Below are positions 24,167-33,320 of a stretch of 64,000 nt of DNA, one piece after another. This DNA is from Flaviaestuariibacter flavus (GTDB lineage Bacteria; Bacteroidota; Bacteroidia; Chitinophagales; Chitinophagaceae). Every line of letters starts with the position of its first letter. The first letter of the stretch is position 1. The position numbers were made by a program, and so were the translations under genes. The notes beneath the pieces were generated by a model. It saw only the letters and a program-made list of their open reading frames with translations. It made no database searches and was not told the DNA's origin. Location of the stretch: NCBI RefSeq assembly GCF_004337505.1, contig NZ_SJZI01000002.1, forward strand, positions 290,379 to 354,378, in the 5' to 3' direction.

Positions 24167-25417
24167 TCAGATACCGAAGGCTTTTTTTACCTTGGGTACG
24201 TAGTCGAGTTTTTCCCAGGTAAAGAGTTCCACTTTCTTCTGGATGGTTTTACCACCCGGCTGAACGAACTCCTTTGTTACCACCTGCGGCTGGCGACCCA
24301 TGTGACCATAGGCAGCGGTTTCGCTGTAGATCGGGTTGCGCAGCTTCAGGCGCTGCTCGATAAAGTAAGGACGCATATCGAAAATGCCCGCAACGATCTC
24401 GGCGATCTCCGCGTCGGTCAGCTCCACCTTGGCAGTGCCATAGGTGTTTACGTTGATCGAGGTGGGCTGGGCCACGCCGATAGCGTAGGATACCTGCACC
24501 AGCACCTCATCGCAGAGGCCGGCGGCTACGAGGTTCTTGGCGATGTGACGGGTTGCATAGGCCGCCGAGCGGTCAACCTTGGAAGGATCCTTTCCGGAGA
24601 AAGCACCGCCGCCGTGGGCACCTTTACCACCGTAAGTGTCTACGATGATCTTACGGCCGGTGAGGCCGGTGTCGCCGTGCGGGCCGCCGATCACGAACTT
24701 GCCCGTGGGATTGATGTGGTACTTGATATCGTTGTTGAACAGTTTCGCGTACTTTTTGTACTTCGTCTTTACCCGCGGGATGAGAATGTTGATGATGTCC
24801 TTGCGGATCTGCTCGGCCATCTTCTTTTCGGTATCGAAGTCGTCGTGCTGCGTCGATACCACGATGGCATCGATACGCACCGGACGGTTGTTATCGTCAT
24901 ACTCAAGGGTCACCTGGCTCTTGGCGTCGGGGCGCAGGTATTTGATCGCCTTGTTTTCGCGGCGGAGGGCGGCCAGTTCGATCAGCAGCTTGTGGGCAAG
25001 GTCAAGCGCGAGCGGCATGAAGTCTTCGGTTTCATTGGATGCATAACCGAACATCATCCCCTGGTCGCCGGCGCCCTGTTCTTCTTTCTTCTGGCGGTCA
25101 ACACCCTGGTTGATATCGGAAGACTGTTCGTGGATAGCCGAAAGGATACCGCAGGAGTTGGCTTCGAACATGTACTCGCTCTTGGTATAGCCGATCTTAC
25201 GGATAACGCCGCGCGCGATTTCCTGTACGTCGAGATAAGCCTTCGACTTCACCTCGCCCGCCAGCACTACCTGTCCGGTGGTGACAAGCGTTTCGCAAGC
25301 CACCTTCGATTGCGGATCAAAGGCAAGGAAATGGTCGATGAGGGCGTCGGAGATCTGGTCGGCGACTTTGTCGGGGTGGCCTTCCGACACGCTCTCCGAA
25401 GTAAACAGATAAGGCAT
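24167..25417 (-). CDS. metK: S-adenosylmethionine synthetase
   Basis: A 416-residue enzyme making S-adenosylmethionine from methionine and ATP. Conserved motifs: [21 protein letters not shown] at the N-terminus with the ATP/Mg residues, [10 protein letters not shown], the P-loop-like [32 protein letters not shown] and the [12 protein letters not shown] segment. Length is slightly above E. coli MetK (384) as usual in Bacteroidota. No SAM riboswitch in the short upstream gap. Its product feeds PrmA, RlmB and other methylases nearby, though that is not operonic. Confidence 0.98.
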   Translation of the reverse strand: MPYLFTSESVSEGHPDKVADQISDALIDHFLAFDPQSKVACETLVTTGQVVLAGEVKSKAYLDVQEIARGVIRKIGYTKSEYMFEANSCGILSAIHEQSSDINQGVDRQKKEEQGAGDQGMMFGYASNETEDFMPLALDLAHKLLIELAALRRENKAIKYLRPDAKSQVTLEYDDNNRPVRIDAIVVSTQHDDFDTEKKMAEQIRKDIINILIPRVKTKYKKYAKLFNNDIKYHINPTGKFVIGGPHGDTGLTGRKIIVDTYGGKGAHGGGAFSGKDPSKVDRSAAYATRHIAKNLVAAGLCDEVLVQVSYAIGVAQPTSINVNTYGTAKVELTDAEIAEIVAGIFDMRPYFIEQRLKLRNPIYSETAAYGHMGRQPQVVTKEFVQPGGKTIQKKVELFTWEKLDYVPKVKKAFGI

Positions 25418-25442
25418 GAGTGGCTGGATTGTTTAAGGTTCT

Positions 25443-25477
25443 GAAAAATAAAACAGGGTGCAAATATAGCACCCTGT
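25443..25477 (-). terminator. Intrinsic terminator of the DUF4270 gene
   Basis: ACAGGGTGC and GCACCCTGT pair around a 7-nt AT loop; on the minus strand TTTTATTTTT follows. It sits just upstream of metK. Confidence 0.9.
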
Positions 25478-25492
25478 CAAAAATATGCGTCT

Positions 25493-27001
25493 CTAAATAC
25501 GGGACCAGACAACGCGCACCCGCATTCTTACCTGAGGGTTGGCGTTGGTGGGGCCGGCAAGCACCACGCGGCCATAGCCGATACGGGGAACGATGTTGAA
25601 CGTGCGCGTTCTTCCTGAGAAGCGGTTGTCGGCAACCGTGTACCGGAAGGGAGCAAAAAGCTTCAGCTTCGTATTCGGTGCACGGCCCTGAACAATATTC
25701 TGAACGTGGCGGGAGATATTGAAACGGTAGGTGTCGTCGCCCTGGAGCGCGCCGCCGAAAAGCGAAGCAGCGATGGCACCTGTGGAGGGGTTCACCGAAA
25801 GCGAGTCATCGGCAATGGTGAGTGTATCGCGGCCGGTGGTTGTTCGGGTCAGATACAGGAACGGCGGTGCAGCCAGGCGATCCTCGTTGACGGTGTGAAG
25901 GCGCGTTGCGATCAGCTCAGCCCGGTGGATAACGCGGTTCGAATAACCGGTAAGGCCGGGAATGGTAATGATGGTTTGCGAGCCGGGATCCGACTGCACG
26001 AACACGCGGTCCTGCAGGCCGGAGTTAAGGTAGGTAAGCCAGTTGCCGCCATTGCCGTTGTTGCGGCGGCGGATCACGTTGGCCTGGCTGCCGCGAGGCT
26101 TCACGCCGGCGCCGGTATTGACAAAACCACCGCCAAAAACACCATGGTAGAAATTGACGGAAGTCGTATCGGTGATACCATCGCGCTTGGTAGTGTAGTA
26201 CACTGTGAGCTTGGTGCGCAACGTATCTACTAGGTTGAAGTAGGTGAACGCATTACCCCTGGTCTCGTCGGTGCGGAGGGCCAGGCCCGGGAAGTTGCGG
26301 AAGAAAGAAGCACGGTCGCCATAGACCAGCGAAGGATCTGCGTTGATCAGGCGGTTTACGAAGTTACGACCATTGGCATCGTTGAGGCGGATACGCAGCG
26401 TCCCCGTCACAAACGTCGTATCGCGCCTGCGGATGATACGCTGCGAGTCTTTCAACTTACCCGGAGTATAAGAGACTGCACCCAGTTCGCTGCCATTAAC
26501 GGCAAAGTCGGGCGCCTTCGTGGAATAATAGCTGCTATCGTTAAAGCCGGAATTGGCCGCGATCTCGTAAAGCTTCACGCCCTGCTCGATTGCAGAGTCA
26601 CCGTAAATGCTTGTATAACCGATATTCAAAAAGGCCGAATCGTATAGCACACCAGGTGTGGTGGCCGATACCAGGGAGTCCTTATTGTAGAAAGGATATA
26701 CATCAAAGGCTTTGGGGCCGAAGTTGAAATAAATATTTGCTTTCGAGTTTCCGAACTCCGGGTCGTTGGAAATCGTACCCAGGGCCAGTTCGTCGTTGGA
26801 ATAAAGGACGGTCGAATCCGACCAGTCTTCGTTCGCGATATTTACATCGAGGGTGTCTGCAAAGGTGTTGATGTTATCTACTGCCGGGATAAGCCCGCCG
26901 CCCAGGTCGGTTGCCTCATTGATCTTTCTGCACGATTCGATACCGATTCCAAAGGTGAGCACCATGGCCGTGCCGAGCAGCAGCCGTCTGTAATTCTTCA
27001 C
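25493..27001 (-). CDS. DUF4270 lipoprotein
   Basis: A 502-residue protein with a lipoprotein signal ending in GIESC (Cys24), followed by RKINEATDLGGGLIPAVDNI, the conserved start of DUF4270. The rest is predicted beta-rich, with repeated Asp/Ser/Thr, ending MRVRVVWSRI. It begins with GTG at 27001. DUF4270 proteins are outer-membrane-associated lipoproteins of unknown function, restricted to Bacteroidota, often next to a short glycogen synthase and panC; that neighbour is 41 nt upstream here, so the two are probably cotranscribed. Confidence 0.92.
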   Translation of the reverse strand: MKNYRRLLLGTAMVLTFGIGIESCRKINEATDLGGGLIPAVDNINTFADTLDVNIANEDWSDSTVLYSNDELALGTISNDPEFGNSKANIYFNFGPKAFDVYPFYNKDSLVSATTPGVLYDSAFLNIGYTSIYGDSAIEQGVKLYEIAANSGFNDSSYYSTKAPDFAVNGSELGAVSYTPGKLKDSQRIIRRRDTTFVTGTLRIRLNDANGRNFVNRLINADPSLVYGDRASFFRNFPGLALRTDETRGNAFTYFNLVDTLRTKLTVYYTTKRDGITDTTSVNFYHGVFGGGFVNTGAGVKPRGSQANVIRRRNNGNGGNWLTYLNSGLQDRVFVQSDPGSQTIITIPGLTGYSNRVIHRAELIATRLHTVNEDRLAAPPFLYLTRTTTGRDTLTIADDSLSVNPSTGAIAASLFGGALQGDDTYRFNISRHVQNIVQGRAPNTKLKLFAPFRYTVADNRFSGRTRTFNIVPRIGYGRVVLAGPTNANPQVRMRVRVVWSRI

Positions 27002-27042
27002 GCGGAAATTTTGTTCGTTTTTAATGTCGGATGGAGGTCTTC

Positions 27043-27858
27043 TTACTTACCCGCAAGGTCGACATACAACTGTAAATAGTCTGTTAAATCAGACTCTGCA
27101 TTATAGGGCAGGGTCTTCTTGCCACGCACCTTGGAGAAGGCGCTCGCCAAAGCCGGATCGATCTGCTCGGATCCGAAGGTGATGGCATCGGCATGCGTTG
27201 CGCCGCCACGGAAAAGCGCCGTATTGGTGGCCTCCTTGAATACGTCGAGGTCTTTCTCCTTCAGCGACGCGTGGATCAGTGCCTTTTGAACGAAGTCGTC
27301 GCCAAGGCTTTCTTCAAACGTATTCTCACCGATGGTAAAGACCACTTTGCTGTGCGCGAAAACGGGTTCTTTCTTATATACGGTCTTCAGGTATGCCGGG
27401 ATCAGGGAGGTCATCCAGCCACTGCAGTGGATGATGTCCGGGGGCCAGCCGAATTTCTTTACCGTTTCCAGCGCGCCTTTGCAGAAGAACACGGTGCGCA
27501 GGGCGTTGTCGTCGTACCACTGCTCGTTTTCATCGGTGAAGACGAACTTGCGCTTGAACAGGTCTTCGTTGTCGAGGAAGTAAACCTGCAGACGGGCGTT
27601 CGGAAGCGAGGCTACCTTGATCTGCAGCGGGAAGTCTTCGTTGTCGACCGACACGTTGATGCCAGAGAGGCGCACCACTTCGTGCAGGCGGTGCCGGCGC
27701 TCGTTGATGGTGCCAAAACGGGGCATGATGCAGCGTACCTCGAAACCGTTGTCATTCGCCTTGATCGCGAGTCGGTTGACGATCTCGGAGAACTCGGTCA
27801 ACTCCAGGTAGGGCGACATCTCGTTGGCAATAAATAAAATTCTTTTCTTTGCTGACAT
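27043..27858 (-). CDS. Glycogen/starch synthase, N-terminal (GT5) domain only
   Basis: A 271-residue protein matching the GT5 N-terminal half of glycogen synthase: ILFIANEMSPYLELTEFSEIVNRLA corresponds to the K-x-G-G-L-x-D-V region, though the K-x-G-G-L signature itself is changed, and PDIIHCSGWMTSLIPAYLK matches the H-x-H/D-W-x-T-A-L motif. Full-length GlgA is about 480 residues; the C-terminal half with the nucleotide-binding E-x-x-x-x-G-x-x motif is missing. It probably cannot act as a normal synthase. Upstream of the DUF4270 gene by 41 nt; divergent from panC across 90 nt. Length and context look conserved in Bacteroidota, so this is not a pseudogene. Confidence 0.85.
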   Translation of the reverse strand: MSAKKRILFIANEMSPYLELTEFSEIVNRLAIKANDNGFEVRCIMPRFGTINERRHRLHEVVRLSGINVSVDNEDFPLQIKVASLPNARLQVYFLDNEDLFKRKFVFTDENEQWYDDNALRTVFFCKGALETVKKFGWPPDIIHCSGWMTSLIPAYLKTVYKKEPVFAHSKVVFTIGENTFEESLGDDFVQKALIHASLKEKDLDVFKEATNTALFRGGATHADAITFGSEQIDPALASAFSKVRGKKTLPYNAESDLTDYLQLYVDLAGK

Positions 27859-27894
27859 TGTAAACCCGGTTTAAAGCCTGATAAAAAAGGTGTG

Positions 27895-27902
27895 CAAAGG
27901 TA
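27895..27902 (-). promoter_or_regulatory. -7 box for the half glycogen synthase-DUF4270 unit
   Basis: The minus strand reads TACCTTTG, a perfect TAnnTTTG, 36 nt before the ATG. No TTTG at the -33 distance. Confidence 0.5.
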
Positions 27903-27948
27903 ACATTTTCCCGGCAAAGCCGCCGGAATCCTGAATCCTGCTTTTCCC

Positions 27949-28791
27949 ATGTATATTTTTAAAACTGCCCGCGATCTTTCCGAGTTCCTGTCGCAAAGCC
28001 GCGCCGGCGGCCAAACGATCGGTTTTGTACCGACAATGGGCGCCCTGCATCCCGGGCACCTTTCGCTGATCCGGGAAGCCCGCGCCGCCAACGCAGTAAC
28101 CGTCTGCAGCATCTTCGTCAACCCGACGCAATTCAATAATCCCGACGACTTCACCAACTACCCCAGTACGATCGACGCCGACGTGGAGCAACTGCTGACC
28201 GCGGGCTGCGACGTCCTCTTTCTGCCCCCGGTTGCCGAAGTATATCCGGCGGGCCATGTGAAGCGGCACTACGATCTGGGGCCCGTCGAGACCGTCCTGG
28301 AAGGCGCCTTCCGGCCGGGGCATTTCCAGGGGGTATGCCAGGTGGTAGACCGCCTGCTCGACCTCGTTGCTCCCGACCGCCTCTACCTGGGCCAGAAGGA
28401 TTTCCAGCAATGCATGGTGGTCAGGCGCCTGCTGGAGCTCACCGGTCGCCAGGGTAAAACGGAGCTGGTCATTGTACCAACGATGCGTGAAGAAGACGGT
28501 CTGGCGATGAGCAGCCGCAACCTGCGCCTCAGCCCCGCGCAACGCAGCGCCGCCCTCGCCCTCTCGCGTGCCCTCGACCGCATCCGTACCGGGTTTGACA
28601 GCAACGACAACCGGGCATTGGAACAAGCGGCAACCGAATCCCTTCGTTCCGACGGATTCCGGGTCGACTATGTAGCCATCTGTGCCCCCGAAACATTGCT
28701 GCCACTGGAGAACAAGCAAAAGCCGGCCGTGGCGCTCATAGCGGCCACGATCGGCCCGGTACGGCTTATCGATAATATGGTCATCGAATAA
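27949..28791 (+). CDS. panC: Pantothenate synthetase
   Basis: A 280-residue enzyme joining pantoate and beta-alanine with ATP. The HxGH class motif is PTMGALHPGHLSLIREA; the second ATP signature VIVPTMREEDGLAMSSRN contains the KMSKS-like loop. FVNPTQFNNPDD and LGQKDFQQCMVVRRL are also typical. It is divergent from the half glycogen synthase gene and followed by panD, which has its own promoter 12 nt downstream, so the two are adjacent but probably separately initiated. Confidence 0.98.
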   Translation: MYIFKTARDLSEFLSQSRAGGQTIGFVPTMGALHPGHLSLIREARAANAVTVCSIFVNPTQFNNPDDFTNYPSTIDADVEQLLTAGCDVLFLPPVAEVYPAGHVKRHYDLGPVETVLEGAFRPGHFQGVCQVVDRLLDLVAPDRLYLGQKDFQQCMVVRRLLELTGRQGKTELVIVPTMREEDGLAMSSRNLRLSPAQRSAALALSRALDRIRTGFDSNDNRALEQAATESLRSDGFRVDYVAICAPETLLPLENKQKPAVALIAATIGPVRLIDNMVIE

Positions 28792-28802
28792 ACAGCCCGC
28801 CG

Positions 28803-28833
28803 GTTGCGATTGCCGTTTCAGGCCGTAACTTTG
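28803..28833 (+). promoter_or_regulatory. Promoter of panD
   Basis: GTTG, 19 nt, TAACTTTG. The perfect -7 box ends 7 nt before the panD ATG, so the leader is very short. Confidence 0.65.
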
Positions 28834-28840
28834 CGCCGCT

Positions 28841-29185
28841 ATGACCGTAACCGTTTTAAAATCCAAGGTGCACCGTGCCGTGATCACCGAAGCCAATCTC
28901 AACTATGTTGGTTCGCTTACGCTCGATGAGGACCTGATGGAAGCCGCCAACATGATCGAGAATGAGCAGGTGCAGGTAGTGAACGTCAACAATGGCGAAC
29001 GGCTGGAAACCTATCTCATCAAAGGCAAGCGCGGCTCCGGCGTTTGCTGCCTCAACGGGCCGGCGGCACGCAAGGGCATGGTCGGCGATGTGGTGGTGAT
29101 CATCTCCTACGCCTCGATGGATTTCGAAGAAGCAAAAGCGTTCCGGCCCTGGATCGTTTTTCCGCGTGAGGGAAATAAACGTTAA
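28841..29185 (+). CDS. panD: Aspartate 1-decarboxylase
   Basis: A 114-residue pyruvoyl enzyme that makes beta-alanine from aspartate for pantothenate. The self-cleavage site is NYVGSLTLD, with Gly24-Ser25 at the usual position; Ser25 becomes the pyruvoyl group. [12 protein letters not shown] and [13 protein letters not shown] complete the family pattern. Length fits. It sits between panC and a membrane protein gene, with panB about 4 kb further on. Confidence 0.97.
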   Translation: MTVTVLKSKVHRAVITEANLNYVGSLTLDEDLMEAANMIENEQVQVVNVNNGERLETYLIKGKRGSGVCCLNGPAARKGMVGDVVVIISYASMDFEEAKAFRPWIVFPREGNKR

Positions 29186-29234
29186 GCACACCCGAAATAG
29201 TTGGCCTGTCTCCTCCCCCGCTTTAAATTGCCGT

Positions 29235-30266
29235 ATGAAGAAGCGGGTGCTGACGATCGTACAATATCTCTTTTTCCTGGGGCTGGGGCTCTTCTTCGTA
29301 TGGCTTTCGATCAAGGATATCGACGCTAACGACTGGGAGGCCATCAAGGGTGCCGTGGAGCGCTCACGCAAGTGGCTCATACTTCCCGCCTTTCTCCTGC
29401 TCACACTGGCTCATTACAGCCGCGCACTCCGCTGGCGGATCCTCATGGAACCGCTGGGCTACCGGCCAAGCCGCTTCAACGTATTTGCTTCGGTGATGAT
29501 CGGCTACCTCGTCAACGCAGCGGTACCGCGTCTCGGTGAGGTAGTGAAATGCACCCTGCTGGCACGCTACGAAAAAACGCGCGTCGACAAACTCATTGGT
29601 ACCATCGTAATGGAGCGTGCCGTCGACGTGATCTGCCTGGTGGCGGCTTTTGCTGCCGCCTTCGTGTTCCAGGGCCATGTCATTACCACCCCGATCGTCG
29701 AAAAGTTTTCCGACATCGTTAATGACGGCAGCGGTCACGTGTCGGCACGCAAGGTGATTTTCCTTCTTGGCGGGATTACCGTTGTGGTAGGCGGCGTCAT
29801 CTTTTTCATGAAGCGCTTTGCGCACATCGACTTCGTCGGGAAGATCCGGGGCGTGCTCTCCGGGATCGGCCATGGGCTCAGCAGCATCCGCTTTATCCGC
29901 AATAAAGCAGGTTTTCTGTTTCACACCATGCTCATCTGGGGCCTCTACCTCTCCGGGACGACGCTGGGTATCTATGCGCTCCAGGAGACCGCGCATCTCG
30001 GCATCAACGGCGGACTAACCACGCTCGCCCTCGGCAGCATCGGGATGGTGGTGACGCCCGGCGGCATCGGCGCCTACCCGCTCCTCATCGGCAAGCTGAT
30101 GAGTTGGTATGGACTCGACGAAGACACCATCGGCGTGGCCCTCGGCTGGCTGCTGTGGGTGGTGCAAACCCTCGTAACACTGATCGTAGGCCTCCTTTGT
30201 TTTGCCTACCTGTCGCACCATAATAAGAATCGCAGCCCGGAAAACGGCACAATTGTTCCAGAATAA
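29235..30266 (+). CDS. Flippase-like membrane protein (LPG synthase TM family, UPF0104)
   Basis: A 343-residue protein with about eight transmembrane helices, starting with QYLFFLGLGLFFVWLSI. The family motifs RALRWRILMEPLG, VNAAVPRLGEVVKCTLLARYEK and IVMERAVDVICLVAA are clear, as is the late TPGGIGAYPLLIGKL. Members relate to the flippase half of lysylphosphatidylglycerol synthase and to YbhN-type proteins. Lipid substrate unknown. I took the ATG at 29235 (MKKRVLTIVQ) since the longer frame from 29166 overlaps panD by 20 nt. A TAAATTGC box, near the consensus, lies just upstream. Confidence 0.9.
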   Translation: MKKRVLTIVQYLFFLGLGLFFVWLSIKDIDANDWEAIKGAVERSRKWLILPAFLLLTLAHYSRALRWRILMEPLGYRPSRFNVFASVMIGYLVNAAVPRLGEVVKCTLLARYEKTRVDKLIGTIVMERAVDVICLVAAFAAAFVFQGHVITTPIVEKFSDIVNDGSGHVSARKVIFLLGGITVVVGGVIFFMKRFAHIDFVGKIRGVLSGIGHGLSSIRFIRNKAGFLFHTMLIWGLYLSGTTLGIYALQETAHLGINGGLTTLALGSIGMVVTPGGIGAYPLLIGKLMSWYGLDEDTIGVALGWLLWVVQTLVTLIVGLLCFAYLSHHNKNRSPENGTIVPE

Positions 30267-30287
30267 CCCGAAAGCACAGACAAGCCC

Positions 30288-32378
30288 ATGAGTACGATCC
30301 GTAGAAAAATAATTCCCCGCGACATCAGCTGGCTCTCCTTTAACGGTCGCGTGCTCCAGGAGGCTGCCGACGAAACCGTTCCGCTACCGGAACGGATCCG
30401 GTTTCTGGGCATTTTTTCCAATAATCTCGACGAATTTTTCCGGGTCCGCGTGGCTACCCTGAAGCGTATGATCCAGTTTGGCGCCCGCGCCCGGATGCAC
30501 CTCGAAAGCAATCCCGAGGCCATCCTGGAAGAAATCCAGATGACGGTGCTCAACCAGCAAAGCGAATTCAACCGCATCTGGGACGGGATCATGCAGGAGC
30601 TGCGGGCACAGAAGATCTTCCTCGTAAATGAAAAAGAGCTCAACGAAGAACAGCGGCTTTTCGTGGAAGAGTATTACGACAACGAGGTGAGCCCGAACGT
30701 CATCCCGCTCATGATCGAGAGCATCCCCGACTTTCCCTATCTCCGCGACAAGTCGATTTATCTCGGCGTGGTGCTGTCGCGCAGGGAAAGCGCGCTGCAA
30801 CGCAAGTACGCCGTGATCGAAGTGCCCACGCGCTTCAACGACCGGTTCGTGATCCTGCCCTCGCCCGATAACGAAAAGCACATCATCCTACTCGAGGATA
30901 TTATCCGGGCCAACCTGCCGACGATCTTTTCCTATTTCGGCTATGACCAGTATCAATCCAATGTGTTCAAGGTAACAAGAGACGCGGAGATGGATATCGA
31001 AAGCGACCTCTCCTCTACCCTGATCCAGAAGCTGGAGAAAGGACTCAAGAATCGTCGCAAGGGCAAGCCGGTTCGCTTTGTATATGACAAAGAAATGGAC
31101 CCGGGCCTGCTGGAATACCTTATCCGCCGGATGAACCTCACCAAGCGCGACAATCTTATCCCCGGCGGGCGCATCCACAACTTCCGGCACTTCATGGATT
31201 TTCCGCAGGAGGTGTTTGCCGTAAAGAGCAGCCGCCGCAAGCCGTTCATGCATCCCCTGCTCGAATGGCGCCGCACCACGGACGTGGTGCTGGAACGTGA
31301 TGTGCTGCTGAATTTTCCGTACCACAGTTTCAACCCGGTGATCGACCTGCTGCGTGAGGCGGCGATCGACCCGGATGTGACTACCATCAAGCTCACCTCC
31401 TATCGACTCGCCAAAAACTCCAAGATCGTCAACGCGCTGATCAATGCGGTGCGCAACGGCAAGCAGGTGACGGTGATGCTGGAGCTGAAGGCCCGCTTCG
31501 ACGAAGAAGCCAACCTCGAATGGAAAGAACGCCTCGAAGATGAAGGCGTGAAGGTGCTGATCGGGATTCCCAACATGAAGATCCACGCCAAGATCTGCCT
31601 GATCCGCAAGCGCCTCCACGATCGCATCATTCATTACGGCTTTGTAAGCACCGGCAACCTCAATGAAAGCACATCGAAAGTATATGCCGACCATTGCCTG
31701 CTGACATCCAACCGCGCCATCATGGCCGATGTGAACCGGCTATTCAATTATATCGAGCATTACAAGACGGGCAATCATTTCCTGAAGGCCTGTAAAACCC
31801 TCATCCCAAGCCCGGTTTTCGCCCGTAAAGAGATCCTGAAGCTGATCGAAAATGAAGTAAAGGCCGCCCGGAAAGGAAAGCCGGCGCTCATCACCGCAAA
31901 GATGAATTCCCTTTCCGATGAGGAAATCATCGATGCGCTGTATGCCGCCGCCCGCGCCGGCGTGGAAATACGGCTCATCATACGCGGTATCTTTTGCCTC
32001 CTGTCGGAGCAGGAGCGCTTCGCAAAGCCGATGACGGCGATCTCGATCGTGGATGAATACCTGGAGCATGCGCGCGTCTGGATCTTCCTGAACAACGGTA
32101 AGGAAAAGATCTATATCTCCTCGGCCGACTGGATGACACGAAACCTCGACCACCGCGTGGAAGCAACCTGCCCGATTCTCGACGAGCGCCTCAAAGAGGA
32201 ACTGCAGGATATCATCCGCATCCAGCTCCAGGACAATATCAAAGCCCGCGTGCTCGATAACGCGCTCAGCAATCGCTACGTGCAGCACGAGCACCAGCCG
32301 CCGATCCGCTCGCAGGTGGAGATCTATAATTATTTGCACAACAAAATCATTACGGAAAGTGAAACTGGCAGCAATTGA
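30288..32378 (+). CDS. ppk: Polyphosphate kinase 1
   Basis: A 696-residue enzyme polymerising the gamma phosphate of ATP into polyphosphate. The four-domain layout is complete: N-terminal DISWLSFNGRVLQEA, head domain, then two phospholipase-D-like catalytic domains. The phosphorylated His candidate is H433 in MKIHAKICLI, with TGNLNESTSKVYADHCLLTSN following, and the second conserved His is in RNLDHRVEATCPI. The gene is 22 nt after the flippase-like gene and overlaps ppx by 20 nt. Confidence 0.97.
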   Translation: MSTIRRKIIPRDISWLSFNGRVLQEAADETVPLPERIRFLGIFSNNLDEFFRVRVATLKRMIQFGARARMHLESNPEAILEEIQMTVLNQQSEFNRIWDGIMQELRAQKIFLVNEKELNEEQRLFVEEYYDNEVSPNVIPLMIESIPDFPYLRDKSIYLGVVLSRRESALQRKYAVIEVPTRFNDRFVILPSPDNEKHIILLEDIIRANLPTIFSYFGYDQYQSNVFKVTRDAEMDIESDLSSTLIQKLEKGLKNRRKGKPVRFVYDKEMDPGLLEYLIRRMNLTKRDNLIPGGRIHNFRHFMDFPQEVFAVKSSRRKPFMHPLLEWRRTTDVVLERDVLLNFPYHSFNPVIDLLREAAIDPDVTTIKLTSYRLAKNSKIVNALINAVRNGKQVTVMLELKARFDEEANLEWKERLEDEGVKVLIGIPNMKIHAKICLIRKRLHDRIIHYGFVSTGNLNESTSKVYADHCLLTSNRAIMADVNRLFNYIEHYKTGNHFLKACKTLIPSPVFARKEILKLIENEVKAARKGKPALITAKMNSLSDEEIIDALYAAARAGVEIRLIIRGIFCLLSEQERFAKPMTAISIVDEYLEHARVWIFLNNGKEKIYISSADWMTRNLDHRVEATCPILDERLKEELQDIIRIQLQDNIKARVLDNALSNRYVQHEHQPPIRSQVEIYNYLHNKIITESETGSN

Positions 32379-33261
32379 CATAGGGAGCAATGCCGGCCGT
32401 CTGCTGATCACCGATGTGGTGCAGGCCCCGGGCGGTGAAGTGGATTTTATCAAGACGGCCCTCGTACGTGTGCCCTTGCGCCTCGGCTTCGACGTATTCG
32501 AAACGGGTCGGATATCGCCCGAGCGTACCGAGATGCTGCTCAAGACGCTCGAGTCGTATCGCCTCCTGATGGAGGTGTATGGTGTGAAGCATCTCAAAGC
32601 AGCCGCCACATCGGCGATGCGCGATGCGGCCAACGCGGCTGAAGTAGTGGAAGAGATTCGCCGGCGCACAGGAATCGAGCTCCAGGTGATCTCCGGCGGC
32701 GAAGAGGCCCGTATCGTTTATGAGAACCACATCGCCGAAAACCTCAACAGCCAGGAGTCTTACCTGTACATCGACGTTGGCGGCGGCTCTACCGAGCTGA
32801 CCTTCTTCAGCGACGGCCGGCTGCTTTTCAAAGAGTCCTTTAATATCGGAACGATCCGCCTGCTGAAAAACCAGGTGCCGAAAGATGCCTGGGAGCAGAT
32901 GAAGGACTATATCAAGCAATACACGCGTGGCCATAACCACGTGACCTGCATCGGCTCGGGCGGCAATATCAACAAGGTATTTTCACTTTCGAAGCGAAAA
33001 GAAGGCAAGCCGCTCAACCTGGACGGGCTGCGGAATTATTACAAGGAATTCAGCGCGCTTACGCTGCGCCAGCGCATGCAGCTTTACAAGCTTCGCGAGG
33101 ACCGCGCCGACGTGATCGTTCCCGCGCTGCTGATTTATATCAACGTGATGCGCTGGGCCGATGCCGACGAGATCTTCGTTCCCAAGATCGGCCTGGCGGA
33201 CGGTCTGATTCATACGCTGTATGATGAACTGAGCCGGAATGAACAGGTGCGTTGGGTCTGA
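32359..33261 (+). CDS. Exopolyphosphatase, Ppx/GppA family
   Basis: A 300-residue actin-fold phosphatase. It starts with GTG at 32359, 20 nt inside ppk, giving (M)KLAAIDIGSNAGRLLI, the phosphate-1 loop; DVGGGSTELTFF is phosphate-2, and ISGGEEARIVYENHI is the second conserved block. Only the N-terminal two-subdomain Ppx/GppA region is present, without the C-terminal HD-like domain of long E. coli Ppx, as is common in Bacteroidota. Coupled to ppk, it would degrade polyP or hydrolyse pppGpp; which is not decidable from sequence. Confidence 0.93.
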   Translation: MKLAAIDIGSNAGRLLITDVVQAPGGEVDFIKTALVRVPLRLGFDVFETGRISPERTEMLLKTLESYRLLMEVYGVKHLKAAATSAMRDAANAAEVVEEIRRRTGIELQVISGGEEARIVYENHIAENLNSQESYLYIDVGGGSTELTFFSDGRLLFKESFNIGTIRLLKNQVPKDAWEQMKDYIKQYTRGHNHVTCIGSGGNINKVFSLSKRKEGKPLNLDGLRNYYKEFSALTLRQRMQLYKLREDRADVIVPALLIYINVMRWADADEIFVPKIGLADGLIHTLYDELSRNEQVRWV

Positions 33262-33320
33262 TCATCCATTATCCAGCAGGCACATCCGCCCATTCCCTAA
33301 CTTGCGGCAAATAACCAGTC

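Noticed and set aside
24302-25444. A 380-residue plus-strand frame opposite metK
   Set aside because: Complementary to conserved metK codons; no independent features.
25418-25492. SAM riboswitch before metK
   Set aside because: The 75-nt gap contains only the terminator of the DUF4270 gene; too short for a known SAM aptamer.
27043-27858. Glycogen synthase pseudogene
   Set aside because: The frame is intact, starts and stops cleanly, and the shortened form with the same neighbours appears to be conserved in Bacteroidota.
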